Notes under the pieces: model-generated
What the model was told of the DNA's origin: nothing
Database searches by the model: none
Seen by the model: only the letters and a program-made list of their open reading frames with translations
DNA from: Aspidapion aeneum
Taxonomy: Eukaryota > Arthropoda > Insecta > Coleoptera > Brentidae
Direction of reading: 5' to 3'
Length of the DNA stretch: 64,000 nt
Assembly: GCA_963576565.1 (NCBI GenBank)
Contig: OY755047.1
Span: 4,744,931 to 4,808,930, forward strand
Program-made: the position numbers and the translations under genes
Shown here: positions 37,801-46,297 of the stretch, piece after piece
How positions within the stretch are numbered: the first letter of the stretch is position 1
Layout: each line of letters starts with the position of its first letter

Positions 37801-40513
37801 TTATTTCTTGGAGAGTGGGGGAGCGAGAACTCATAATATCGTATTTTATGTTATTTTATCTTTTTATTCATAAAATATGTGTAAAATATATTTTTTTAAT
37901 TTTAATTTTGGAGGGCGGGTGGCCCCGAGGACCCCCCTGGGTTCGCCCATAAAGGTATTGTTTTTGGCGAAAAATATTTTTTTAGATAAGGCCGATAATG
38001 TGTTATTTGGTTGTATTTTGACGTATCTTAGCAATATATTTGTGATGTCTGTTCGTATGTGTGTGTGTGCCAACGATAGCTCCTAAACCGCTGAACTGAT
38101 TTTTATGAAATTTTCAGGTAAAATAGTGTACAATGCTGTAGATAGTTAATTAGATTTTGCTTTAATGCCAATGACAGTTTTCTGACAGTTTTAAAAAATT
38201 AAAAATATACTATATTTTTAACCGAACATCCATTCAATATGCGGTTTTCGGAATTTAGTAGGACCACAAAGAATATAGCCAGAAGAAGAATATATTCTTT
38301 ACGGTAGAACACATTTTCCTCAATAATTTATATTATTACTAAAAACTTGGTAAGAACTTCCCTTTCTGCAGGGGCGGTCCCAGACTTTTAAAAAAGGGGG
38401 GGCGACAATTTAGATTTTTTGAACATTTTTAAACATTTTTGGACATGTTTATAATAATATAAGAAGTCAAAAATATATATTTTTGATTATTTGCGGGCCA
38501 ATAACCCAATAATAACCACACATTTATTGTCTCTTATATTTGGAGTTCTCTGGACAAAATGGAGGGGCAATCGCCAACCCTCCTGGGAACGCCCCTGGTT
38601 TCTGAGATATTTACAAACAATTTTCAAGGCTGATATAGCATGGGGTTCACTTGAAAATTGCTAATGGGCTAGGAAGGTATCAGATCCAGCCTGAATCCAT
38701 TTATTTTAATTGAGTATCTTTTTTTTTCCAGTTATATAAGCCAGCAACCTACCAGATCCCCAGACCCTACTACATACCAGTCTTTTCCTTTACTGGGAAC
38801 CAAAATCCAATTTTTTACGCGCCTCAACCATACCCACCATCTAATCCAGGTAAGTCTCTATACTTACATAAATACAGGATGTTGTCGAATAAGATGCTTA
38901 TATTAAACATGATGTTAAAGTTAAAAAATAAAAATCAATTATTTTTAAAATATTATGATCCTTTTTGGATCAGTATTATTGGTACCCGTGGGTTTTTTGA
39001 GACGGCTGGAAAATGATGACGAACTACAAAATTTTCTACACCATCTGAACGGTATTCGAAAAACAATCAAATGCACCTTGGAAATTGGAAAAGATTCGGC
39101 ATTACTTTTTTTGGATGTTCTTGTCAAACAATTCGACAGAAACATTCAAACCATTGCATATAGGAAACCTACACACACGGGACAGTACCTAAATTTTAAG
39201 TCTACTCATTCTGTTGCTACAAAACAAGGAGTTATAAGAAGTTTGTATTTAAGAGCCGTAAATATTTATAGCAATAATGAAGAATTATGTTTTTAAAATA
39301 TGTTCATATAAAGTTTTTTCTTAAACTGGACCCAAGACGTTTATTTCAAATCTTCTGTCTATTTCAGGAGTACCCAAAGATAACCCTGTCAAGCCACCAT
39401 ACGTCGGTCCATCCTACTTGCCTCCAGAAGAACCCACCAAGCGACCACCAAGCAGACCAACTAGGCCCACCAAGAGGCCCACCGGACGACCTACAGGAAC
39501 CACCAAGATGCCTGTCGACAATAGGTTCGATTTTGATGACGAGGATGCTCCAGTTTGGGGGGAACTGCCCACTAATATGATACCTTTAAGAGGAGGTGAG
39601 TAGGTACCAACTAAATTAATGTTGAAAAAAAGCTATTAAACCCATAAAAATGGATCAAAAGAAGGTACTACTACTAAGTCAGTTTTGAACGTTTTTCTAC
39701 GTTATCCGACGCCTATTCTCCACCTCCTTCGATACTGACAATCATCTTCTATCAGATTTTTTTGACTCATTAATCTTTGGATTGACTTGCCATTCCAGTT
39801 TAAGACGCCCTCTTTTTCTGCGCCCTATAAGTTGCCATTTTAGGACCTGCATTGGTAATTCTTCGTCGTTCATCCGCTGCACATGACCGTACCATATCAG
39901 TTGTCTTTGTGATGTCATCATTTATGCTTCCCTCTATTCCCATTCTTTCTTTTATGGTCTCATTTCTTATATGATCTGTTCTAGATATTCTCATTGATCT
40001 TCTTATTGCATCCATTTCGACACTTTCAATTTTTATTTTGTATTTTTCTGTTATGCGAGAAGTGATTTTGTGATTAAAGATCTTTTTTTTGTAGATGATT
40101 CAGATGAAGAAGAAGAAGTCAACTCCATCCCCGCTCGTGCTCCTATGCCTAACAGACCTCCAACCCGACCTCAGAACAATAACAACCGTCCTCCAGCGCG
40201 ACCTAACTTCGAAATGATCCGCCCGGGAGGCTCTGGATCGATGCCTCCTCTTCCCACACGACCTACGATTCCAACGATGCCTTCTACGACCTCACCGCCG
40301 TCCTCAATGATTCCTCCGAACACTCCAAATACATGCGTGTGGGCAATAATATCATGTTGCTCTGTAGGGAACCCTTCGACAGTTCCTGAGGCGTGTTTCG
40401 AGCAAAGAGGCTGCGCAGGACCTTTTTGGGGCGCCAGTCCGTGTGAGAGTGAGTTTGCGAGAACCGCGATAGAGGCCGCTATCAAATATTACAACAATGG
40501 TGGAACGCCTTAA
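27966..40513 (+). CDS. Secreted protein with C-terminal six-cysteine domain (four coding exons)
   Basis: The joined coding exons 27966-28808, 38732-38849, 39368-39595 and 40095-40513 total 1608 nt, giving 535 residues plus stop. Every intron begins GT and ends AG, with phases 0, 1 and 1. Start: ATG 27966, eight bases into an exon whose acceptor (…ttatttcag) implies an upstream untranslated exon. Residues 1-20 ('MWIQIFTICYLTMLLKTTSP') form a signal peptide, so the product should enter the secretory pathway. Residues 25-255 are polar (Ser, Asn, Lys, Glu); dibasic sites lie at 258-259 and 269-270. Residues 282-320 are Pro/Tyr-rich, about 345-375 Pro/Thr/Arg-rich, and 397-404 acidic. The end (477-535) has six Cys spaced C-x6-CC-x11-C-x5-C-x9-C, probably three disulphides. 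I do not recognise the family; an extracellular or cuticle-type role is only a guess. Transcript evidence is needed for exon joining. Confidence 0.82.
28841..30385. mobile_element. Foldback element, copy 1, ends TACAGCGTGT
   Basis: Inverted arms of about 500 bp start 'tacagcgtgttccatttt' (28841) and end 'aaaatgggacacgctgta' (30385). The centre holds a decayed small ORF (29565 onward, 'MARNRPYPDFEKCDMFDCFI', stop after 'SQY') that is intact in copy 2. TA at both ends. It begins 32 bp after the exon 1 donor. Confidence 0.8.
30772..31076. mobile_element. hAT-type MITE, TIR CAGCGGCGTAGCGTG, TSD CATGGAAG
   Basis: Exact 8-bp duplicates lie at 30764-30771 and 31077-31084. The terminal repeats are identical for 15 bp. 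The interior is G/C-run rich. It is inserted into the centre of foldback copy 2; copy 1 shows the empty site ('caacatggaa'). Confidence 0.93.
31105..31287 (+). pseudogene. Small ORF of the foldback element
   Basis: Sixty codons: 'MARNRLYPDLEKCDMLDRFI', 'YLNGRNIFMQNALRK' and a tail 'CQQCLTHNGNQFEHL'. The 'EKCDML' segment recalls the N-termini of some insect transposon proteins (helix-turn-helix, DUF4817-like), but the match is weak. It is intact here and broken by a stop in copy 1 (29565). It lies in the element's centre, where a shrunken transposase gene would be expected. Confidence 0.35.
32082..32270. mobile_element. hAT-type MITE, TIR CAGTGGCGTATATA
   Basis: The same family as 5538-5755. 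Flanking 8-mers AGCGTTGA (32074-32081) and AGTGTTGA (32271-32278) differ at one base. G/C homopolymer runs lie near both ends. Confidence 0.88.
32280..33441. other. Gene-free intronic sequence with a direct repeat
   Basis: 'aaaaagttt(g/t)tagc(c/a)tgagcgtag' recurs near 32987 and 33244 with similar flanks, suggesting an old tandem duplication of about 255 bp. Nothing else recognised. Confidence 0.45.
33450..33616. mobile_element. hAT-type MITE, opposite orientation, TSD AAAGCTTC
   Basis: The left end CAGTGGCGTATATA pairs with a slightly mutated right end (tatatacaccattg). AAAGCTTC is repeated exactly at 33442-33449 and 33617-33624. Internal sequence is the reverse of the 32082 copy. Confidence 0.9.
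33625..34311. other. Gene-free intronic sequence
   Basis: A G-run (33704-33717) resembles a MITE fragment. No gene or boundary recognised. Confidence 0.4.
34312..34372 (+). repeat. Left-end fragment of the GATACCTTCCTAGC repeat
   Basis: 'ggatccatgacgaatctgat' then 'accttcctagcccattag', followed by non-homologous AT-rich sequence. Confidence 0.7.
34570..35830 (-). mobile_element. LINE C copy, longest in the window
   Basis: The minus strand carries the RT from its N-terminal palm to the connector and 3' end. Pieces are in several frames. The 3' terminus is at about 34570 with an AT-rich tail; the 5' end is truncated at about 35830. Confidence 0.85.
34746..35807 (-). pseudogene. LINE C reverse transcriptase, broken into three frames
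   Basis: Reading 35807 to 34746: 'DQAGFRAGRSTSDLLFCITQ' and 'LYVDLQKAYDSIP' (RT palm motif with catalytic Asp), then 'LYTLCFADDQIVVVQDYDDL' (FADD catalytic box) and 'YKYLGLKITADGTQDK'. Next come 'DYWRRAAGKSKRERV' and '[16 protein letters not shown]'. Frames change between about 35505 and 35405 and near 35100. The end is altered compared with the 49.5-kb copy ('[16 protein letters not shown]' there). It is inactive, antisense to the host gene and inside its first intron. Confidence 0.85.
36219..36632. mobile_element. hAT-type MITE (CAGTGG family) truncated by LINE B and split by another MITE
   Basis: The left end 'cagtggggagtata' is a mutated family terminus. After the nested insertion the body continues ('gaagccaagatttttttat' and 'ccacatatttcataaatac') until LINE B's 3' end replaces the right half at about 36633. 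Confidence 0.7.
36248..36561. mobile_element. TIR element with 41-bp inverted ends, TSD GCTGAGAG
   Basis: The terminal repeats are about 41 bp and nearly identical ('gctcgtgccgcaggcgaggt' near each end, in inverse orientation). GCTGAGAG is repeated exactly at 36240-36247 and 36562-36569. It is nested in the preceding MITE. hAT is inferred from the CAG...CTG ends and the 8-bp duplication. Confidence 0.92.
36633..37440 (-). mobile_element. LINE B copy with RT and connector pieces
   Basis: The minus strand encodes 'HVTFVDLQKAYDTVPVEKLW' (RT palm motif), 'DDKEDMEYMMRMS', then a frame with 'RRSIRISRTDHIRNEIIKER', '[20 protein letters not shown]' and 'KNLTEDDCQSRRRWRIGVGQ'. The segment with the FADD box is deleted near 37265 (jump from 'NHTYIK' to 'DDKEDMEYM'). 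A short MITE end ('caataagtcccta', about 37486-37498) lies just upstream. Confidence 0.83.
37784..37950. mobile_element. hAT-type MITE, TSD GAAGGTAT/AAAGGTAT
   Basis: The left end is cagtggcgcatcca; the right end 'gggttcgcccat' is decayed. The 8-bp duplication differs at one base (37776-37783 and 37951-37958). The other copies of the host repeat show the empty site ('agaaggtattgtttt'). Confidence 0.8.
38369..38597. mobile_element. hAT-like MITE, TIR CAGGGGCG(G/T)TCCCAG
   Basis: CAGGGGCGGTCCCAG pairs with the inverse of CAGGGGCGTTCCCAG. The flanks 'ctttctg' and 'gtttctg' form a 7-bp imperfect duplication matching the empty site ('gtttctgagatatt') in sister repeats. A G-run follows the left end. 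Confidence 0.75.
38732..38849 (+). CDS. Coding exon 2 (Pro/Tyr-rich)
   Basis: 118 nt, residues 282-320 plus one base. The acceptor is preceded by a long T-run and 'ccag'; the donor is 'cag|gtaagt'. It encodes 'ATYQIPRPYYIPVFSFTGNQ' and 'FYAPQPYPPSNP'. Composition is distinct from the AT-rich repeats on both sides. It enters in phase 0 and leaves in phase 1, matching exons 1 and 3. Confidence 0.82.
38955..39296 (+). pseudogene. Penelope-like reverse transcriptase fragment in intron 2
   Basis: The frame has 'FLHHLNGIRKTIKCTLEIGK', 'ALLFLDVLVKQFDRN' and 'AYRKPTHTGQYLNFKSTHSV', then 'KQGVIRSLYLRA'. 'FLDVLV...YRKPTHTxxYL' and the following 'K.GVIRSL..RA' are hallmarks of the Penelope-like element RT C-terminal region. 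The catalytic YADD region, linker and GIY-YIG endonuclease are absent. It lies wholly within the 518-bp intron between exons 2 and 3. Confidence 0.88.
39368..39595 (+). CDS. Coding exon 3 (Pro/Thr/Arg-rich linker)
   Basis: 228 nt, phase 1 in and out, residues 321-396 plus one base. Acceptor 'atttcag', donor 'gag|gtgagt'. It encodes 'PPEEPTKRPPSRPTRPTKRP' followed by 'TGRPTGTTKMPVDNRFDFDD'. The TKRP/TGRP repeats suggest an extended, perhaps O-glycosylated linker (inference). Confidence 0.85.
39675..40062 (-). mobile_element. LINE B 3' fragment in intron 3
   Basis: The minus strand reads 'MDAIRRSMRISRTDHIRNET' and then decayed connector. The 3' end ('aactgacttagtagtag' when read on the minus strand) carries the family's TAG-repeat tail. 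It is antisense to the host gene and ends about 30 bp before the exon 4 acceptor. Confidence 0.83.
40095..40513 (+). CDS. Coding exon 4 (terminal exon, six-cysteine domain)
   Basis: The acceptor 'tttttttgtag' precedes 'atgattcagat'. The split codon gives Asp397, then an acidic run (DSDEEEE). A Pro/Asn/Arg region follows, then 'CVWAIISCCSVGNPSTVPEA', 'CFEQRGCAGPFWGASPCESE' and 'FARTAIEAAIKYYNNGGTP', stop. No AATAAA within about 120 nt after the stop. This is the only copy with the original acceptor; four downstream duplicates lack it. Confidence 0.85.
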
Positions 40514-40919
40514 TCAACCCCCTCCATCTTTGTCAGGTGTATAAAGGTTGTTCTTACATAATATGCTTTTATTTAAGAAGGTAATTCTTGGGTACATTTT
40601 GAGAAAACAAACTTCATATGAAACTGTGTCCTAAAAGTCTTAAATTTTGAGATATGAGATAATTGGACCACGATCCTCCACTATGTTGACGTCACATCAG
40701 GGCAGATTTTTTTTTGATGGTCACATCACGACACAGCTGATTGTCTTTATAATATTGAAGTTGGAATGACGGTTTTTACTATATTCTTGCAGAACAATTT
40801 TTTCTATAGTAATCCTTAATTTTTCAGAGCCGCTTCATTAGCTCACACTAAAATTAAATTTAAAGCAGAAGGGAATGTGACAAATACAGATGACAAAGTC
40901 AAATACATGTCAAATATAA

Positions 40920-41282
40920 CATAGAAACCGAACCCGACCTCAAAACAATAATAACCGTCCTCCGGCCCGACCTAACTTTGAAATGATCCGCCCCGGAAGC
41001 TCTGGATCGATGCCTCCTCTTCCCACACGGCCTACGATTCCAACGATGCCTTCTACGACCTCACCGCCGTCCTCAATGATTCCTCCGAACACTCCAAATA
41101 CATGTGTGTGGGCAATTATCTCATGTTGCTCGGTAGGGAACCCTTCAACGGTTCCTGAGGCGTGTTTCGAGCAAAGAGGCTGCGCAGGACCTTTTTGGGG
41201 TGCCAGTCCGTGTGAGAGTGAGTTTGCGAGAACCGCGATAGAGGCCGCTATCAAATATTACAACAATGGTGGAACGCCTTAA
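40920..41282 (+). pseudogene. Terminal-exon copy 2
   Basis: The frame is open from after a TAA at 40917 to the stop. All six Cys are retained. It has one Gly-to-Ser change ('RPGSSGS'). There is no acceptor in the phase (1) required by exon 3: candidate AG sites upstream run into stops. Confidence 0.75.
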
Positions 41283-41688
41283 TCAACCCCCTCCATCTTT
41301 GTCAGGTGTATAAAGGTTGTTCTTACATAATATGCTTTTATTTAAGAAGGTAATTCTTGGGTACATTTTGAGAAAACAAACTTCATATGAAAGTGTGTCC
41401 TAAAAGTCTTAAGTTTTGAGATATGAGGTAATTGGACCACGATCCTCCACTATGTTGACGTCACACCAGGGCAGATTTTTTTTTGATGGTTACATCACGA
41501 CACAGCTGATTGTCTTTATGATATTGAAGTTGGAATGACGGTTTTTACTATATTCTTGCAGAACAATTTTTTCTATAGTAATCCTTAATTTTTCAGAGCC
41601 GCTTCATTAGCTCACACTAAAATTAAATTTAAAGCAGAAGGGAATGTGACAAACACAGATGACAAAGTCAAATACATGTCAAATATAA

Positions 41689-42051
41689 CATAGAAACCGA
41701 ACCCGACCTCAAAACAATAATAACCGTCCTCCGGCACGACCTAGCTTCGAAATGATCCGCCCGGGAGGCTCTGGATCGATGCCTCCTCTTCCCACACGGC
41801 CTACGATTCCAACGATGCCTTCTACGACCTCACCGCCGTCCTCAATGATTCCTCCGAACACTCCAAATACATGTGTGTGGGCAATTATCTCATGTTGCTC
41901 GGTAGGGAACCCTTCTACTGTTCCTGAGGCGTGTTTCGAGCAAAGAGGCTGCGCAGGACCTTTTTGGGGCGCCAGTCCGTGTGAGAGTGAGTTTGCGAGA
42001 ACCGCGATAGAGGCCGCTATCAAATATTACAACAATGGTGGAACGCCTTAA
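41689..42051 (+). pseudogene. Terminal-exon copy 3
   Basis: Six Cys intact. Asn-to-Ser at the 'ARPNFE' position. Same missing acceptor as copy 2; otherwise mostly silent differences. Confidence 0.75.
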
Positions 42052-42459
42052 TCAACCCCCTCCATCTTTGTCAGGTGTATAAAGGTTGTTCTTACATAAT
42101 ATGCTTTTATTTAAGAAGGTAATTCTTGTGTACATTTTGAGAAAACAAACTTCATATGAAAGTGTGTCCTAAAAGTCTTAAATTTTGAGATATGAGATTA
42201 TTGGACCACGATCCTCCACTATGTTGACGTCACATCGGGGACAGATTTTTTTTTTGATGGTCACATCACGACACAGTTGATTGTCTTTATAATATTGAAG
42301 TTGGAATGACGGTTTTTACTATATTCTTGCAGAACAATTTTTTCTATAGTAATCCTTAATTTTTCAGAACCGCTTGATTAGCTCACACTAAAATTAAATT
42401 TAAAGCAGAAGGGAATGTGACAAACACAGATGACAAAGTCAAATACATGTCAAATATAA

Positions 42460-42822
42460 CATAGAAACCGAACCCGACCTCAAAACAATAATAACCGTCT
42501 TCCAGCGCGACCTAGCTTCGAAATGATCCGCCCGGGAGGCTCTGGATCGATGCCTCCTCTTCCCACACGACCTACGATTCCAACGATGCCTTCTACGACC
42601 TCACCGCCGTCATCAATGATTCCTCCGAACACTCCAAATACATGTGTGTGGGCAATAATATCATGTTGCTCTGTAGGGAACCCTTCGACAGTTCCTGAGG
42701 CGTGTTTCGAGCAAAGAGGCTGCGCAGGACCTTTTTGGGGCGCCAGTCCGTGTGAGAGTGAGTTTGCGAGAACCGCGATAGAGGCCGCTATCAAATATTA
42801 CAACAATGGTGGAACGCCTTAA
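42460..42822 (+). pseudogene. Terminal-exon copy 4
   Basis: Six Cys intact. 'cgtcttccagcg' replaces the Pro-Pro of copy 1 with Leu/Pro ('RLPARPSF'). In part of its sequence it is closer to copy 1 (aca g.. for Thr-Val; ata ata for Ile-Ile) than copies 2 and 3 are. Acceptor missing. Confidence 0.75.
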
Positions 42823-43230
42823 TCAACCCCCTCCATCTTTGTCAGGTGTATAAAGGTTGTTCTTACATAATATGCTTTTATTTAAGAAGGTAATTCTTGT
42901 GTACATTTTGAGAAAACAAACTTCATATGAAAGTGTGTCCTAAAAGTCTTAAATTTTGAGATATGAGATTATTGGACCACGATCCTCCACTATGTTGACG
43001 TCACATCGGGGACAGATTTTTTTTTTGATGGTCACATCACGACACAGTTGATTGTCTTTATAATATTGAAGTTGGAATGACGGTTTTTACTATATTCTTG
43101 CAGAACAATTTTTTCTATAGTAATCCTTAATTTTTCAGAACCGCTTGATTAGCTCACACTAAAATTAAATTTAAAGCAGAAGGGAATGTGACAAACACAG
43201 ATGACAAAGTCAAATACATGTCAAATATAA

Positions 43231-43593
43231 CATAGAAACCGAACCCGACCTCAAAACAATAATAACCGTCTTCCAGCGCGACCTAGCTTCGAAATGATCC
43301 GCCCGGGAGGCTCTGGATCGATGCCTCCTCTTCCCACACGACCTACGATTCCAACGATGCCTTCTACGACCTCACCGCCGTCATCAATGATTCCTCCGAA
43401 CACTCCAAATACATGTGTGTGGGCAATAATATCATGTTGCTCTGTAGGGAACCCTTCGACAGTTCCTGAGGCGTGTTTCGAGCAAAGAGGCTGCGCAGGA
43501 CCTTTTTGGGGCGCCAGTCCGTGTGAGAGTGAGTTTGCGAGAACCGCGATAGAGGCCGCTATCAAATATTACAACAATGGTGGAACGCCTTAA
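43231..43593 (+). pseudogene. Terminal-exon copy 5
   Basis: Indistinguishable from copy 4 over the coding part. Its 3' flank diverges after about 43705 ('gtcctaaacgtc'), which marks the end of the array. Confidence 0.75.
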
Positions 43594-43867
43594 TCAACCC
43601 CCTCCATCTTTGTCAGGTGTATAAAGGTTGTTCTTACATAATATGCTTTTATTTAAGAAGGTAATTCTTGGGTACATTTTGAGAAAACAAACTTCATATG
43701 AAAATGTGTCCTAAACGTCTTAATTTTTTAGATATATAGAGTGTTAAAAGATTAAGTATCTGTAATACTCTTTTAGAATTTTTTTCAAAATTTGGTACAA
43801 ACTTTCTATTTGTCAAGAGGCATTTTCTGATGTTAAAGATGTCCTTTTATTTTGGCCAGTAGCGTTC

Positions 43868-44690
43868 GTATGGGCGCCTATTCTCCACCTCCTTCGATCC
43901 TGACGATCATCCTCTGTCAGGTTTTTTGATCTTTGGATTGACTGCTCCATTCCAGTTTAGAATGCCCTTTTTTTCTGCGCCCTATTGGTTGCCATTCTAG
44001 AACCTGCTTTGGTAATCTTTCGTCGTTCATCCATTTTACATGGCCATACCATATCAGTAGTCTTTTAGTAATGTCATCCGTTATGCTTCCCTCGACTCTC
44101 ATTCTTTCCTTTATGATCTCATTTCTTATATGAGCTGTGTTGATGTTTTGAGGTTTGAGGTAGAGCCGCGGGACTGTAAGCGCGCTGGTCGTTTTATAAA
44201 ATCTGGGTGCAAAAATCCTTAAAAGGACGATGTAAAAATATTAATTTTTCCGAGCCACACAAAGACAATATAGAGGATTGGCACTCACCTTTTTAGTTGT
44301 TTCCGTCGTCCAGAGGAGCTCCTCTCGCTGGCCCAGTCGTTGCAGTCGATCCACACTAGAATCACTTGTTTGTGTAATGGTTTAGTTTGATTTTCTAAGA
44401 ATGTTATTGGATTTTTTGGTTAATAGAATTTTATCACCATGCTGCGTGGTGATCTCGATAGAATACGACAGACGAATCTTTCTTGGTTACGCCTTTTTGC
44501 GCAGATTAATTTTTCGTAGATGGCGCTGGCGTTTTGCTTGTGCCAATCAAAATTGAAATTGTGTGGGTTTTCCGAATACGGGAATTTGGCGCAAAATTTG
44601 AAGTTAAAATTAAAGTTGCACGAACAAGCTGTTCTAGATACTCTCATTGATCTTTCCGTTTTTGCTTTGTATTTTTCTGTTACGCGACAA
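43868..44690 (-). mobile_element. LINE B fragment interrupted by a solo LTR
   Basis: The minus strand encodes 'ITDDITKRLLIWYGHVKWMN' and 'DERLPKQVLEWQPIGRRKKG'. The element is broken at 44137/44632 by the LTR and ends near 44690 ('ttacgcgacaagac'). Confidence 0.82.
44138..44626. mobile_element. Solo LTR, 489 bp, TSD AGCTG
   Basis: It starts TGTTGATG and ends GCACGAACA (TGTT...AACA). The 5-bp duplication AGCTG lies at 44133-44137 and 44627-44631, inside LINE B whose sister copies read through. 'tttataaaat' near 44192 could be a TATA element. The 5-bp duplication and TGTT/AACA ends fit several LTR superfamilies; none is excluded. Confidence 0.85.
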
Positions 44691-44714
44691 GACTTGTCTT
44701 CTAAAGATTGTGAA

Positions 44715-45000
44715 AAAACATGGAAAAATCGCAATCTTGGATTTGTGACGTTACGCAGGCGCTTTAACTCAAATTTGGGACAAACAGCCGGCTGATTTTC
44801 TTATTAATTGTTGTTCTATTGCAAACAAAAAATGTATTAACAGTTTTTTTATAAATCTAATTTTGCAAAAGTTATAAGCGAACGTTAACGGAAAAACATG
44901 AAAAAAGCAGCCATCTTGGATTTATGACGTCACACCAGCCTTCCTACGCAAATTGGAGGCAAACATCCGGTGACTTAAAATTGTGGGATCTGTTACGAAT
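44715..45000. repeat. Two diverged copies of a ~175-bp repeat
   Basis: 'aaaacatgraaaaa...cgcaatcttggatttgtgacgt' near 44716 and 'aaaaacatgaaaaaagcagc' followed by 'catcttggatttatgacgtc' near 44892 share flanks ('caaacagccgg' and 'caaacatccgg'). Confidence 0.65.
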
Positions 45001-45130
45001 CGATCAAGCGTAGTTTAAAATATCTTCCACAACTATCCCACGGGATACCATAGACCATAGGCCTCTACACTGGTAGTAAATGTCGTTTCTTGATATTTTT
45101 TTTCGTTTAACGACTAATTTTATATAAAAT

Positions 45131-45690
45131 AAATGGATCATGACAGATCTGATACCTTCCTAGCTAGCCTATTAGCACTAAGGTCACTCATCGTCAAGCA
45201 AGCTTTTGCTTGACGATGAGTGACCTTAATTAGCACACATTAAGTAAAGCTATGATAATGAGCCTTAAAAACAGTTTTTTTAATATCTCAGAAACGAAAG
45301 CTCCTACTAAGTTTTTGGTTATAACAAAAATTATTGAGCCAAATGTAGTCTACTATATTCCGAAAACCACATATTGATGCTCCGTTAAAAAGTTAGCATT
45401 TTAAAAAAAACTTTATTGTCAAAAACCTGTCATTAGCATTAATGGATTTTGACCAAAATCTAATCAGCTCATTAGAGTGTCGAACACTATTTTTCCTGAA
45501 AATTTCATGAAAATCAATTCAGCGGTTTAGGAGCTATCGTGTTACGGACAGAAAAAAAATACACACACACACACACAGGATAGGTCAAAAAACACCCAAA
45601 TAACAAATTTTCGGCTTTATCTCAAAAAAAAATTTTTCGTCGAAAACAATACCTTCTCTAGCCATTGTTGTGCGAGCTAGAAAGGTAAAA
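45131..45690 (+). repeat. GATACCTTCCTAGC repeat, near-complete copy
   Basis: The left end is 'ggatcatgacagatctgata'. Internal blocks include 'cagaaacgaaagctcctact' and 'cagcggtttaggagctatcg', then a (CA)n run and 'aacacccaaataacaaattt'. The right hairpin is 'taccttctctagccattg...gctagaaaggta'. Its left part is interrupted by a 50-bp palindromic insertion (45179-45228). Confidence 0.8.
45179..45228. mobile_element. 50-bp palindromic insertion, 8-bp TSD ATTAGCAC
   Basis: The arms (23 bp, TAAGGTCACTCATCGTCAAG onward) are perfectly complementary around a 4-nt GCTT loop. ATTAGCAC is repeated exactly at 45171-45178 and 45229-45236. Every other copy of the host repeat has one uninterrupted 'attagcac' there. 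It is an insertion, not a sequencing hairpin. Confidence 0.88.
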
Positions 45691-46048
45691 AATTTAATTC
45701 TGATCGAAATAAAAAATCATGTACATCAGAAAATCTCCTCTTGATTAAAGTGTGTACCAAATTTTACAAAAATATCTGGAGCATTATCACAAATACCTAA
45801 ATATGAACAAATACAAAGTTTTTTCTCAGAATCGACTTAGGAATTACCTTCGTAAATATATACATTCTTGAATAACGATCTGTACAAGAACGCCGCTAAA
45901 AAAAACCGATAAAAAACCCAAAAAAAATTAATTTCAGTAGACACTATAAAAATAATAGGCCATCAGGCATAGGATATTGTTGTATTGTTTTATATAAGCT
46001 TTTATTGTAGATATAGTTTTTAACTACTTACTTATATTTTGTTTAAAA
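45691..46048. other. Gene-free AT-rich sequence
   Basis: Nothing recognised. Confidence 0.4.
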
Positions 46049-46297
46049 TAGGGACTTTTTGAAATAAAGCTATGCAATAATAGTGTCAGGCCGTATTTTG
46101 ACAGTTTTACATTGGAATATGACAGATAATCTTTCAACACAAGGATTTTGTTTACTATACGAACAGAATATACGACTTAGTATTAAATTCGACTTTGGTA
46201 TGTCAATTTTGAAAGATCAATTGTCAGTCTGCAATGTAAATCTGTCAAAATACTGCCTAACACTATTATTGCATGGCTTTATTTCAATAAGTCCCTA
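46049..46297. mobile_element. Complete TAGGGACTT...AATAAAGC MITE with TA ends
   Basis: TAGGGACTTTTTGAAATAAA pairs with the inverse of TAGGGACTTATTGAAATAAA. Inner 'gccgtattttgacagtttta' pairs imperfectly with 'aaatctgtcaaaatactgcc'. A compact 249-bp reference for the family that built 3601-4447 and 15950-18124. Confidence 0.85.

Larger units (their letters stand above)
37750..38700 (-). repeat. GATACCTTCCTAGC repeat in minus orientation, with two nested MITEs
   Basis: The right end (as plus: 'gcaatggcaagagaaggtat') lies at 37764 and the left end ('gctaggaaggtatcagatcc') at 38666. The body includes 'agctcctaaaccgctgaact' and 'aaaatagtgtacaatgctgt'. Two hAT-type MITEs (37784, 38369) sit inside; removing them aligns it with the 45131 copy. 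It ends about 30 bp before the splice acceptor of exon 2. Confidence 0.78.
40167..43740 (+). repeat. Five-copy tandem duplication of the terminal exon (~770-bp unit)
   Basis: Stop codons at 40513, 41282, 42051, 42822 and 43593 give spacings of 769, 769, 771 and 771. Each unit holds exon 4 from 'acccgacctca' to the stop plus about 410 bp of 3' flank. Copies 4 and 5 are virtually identical. In copies 2-5 the exon's first ~75 bases are replaced by duplicated 3' flank, the junction falling near 'aacccgacct'. Confidence 0.93.

Noticed and set aside
40171..43565. Five 104-codon minus-strand ORFs
   Set aside because: They are exact shadows of the plus-strand terminal-exon copies; the plus frame has the splice signals and the Cys pattern.
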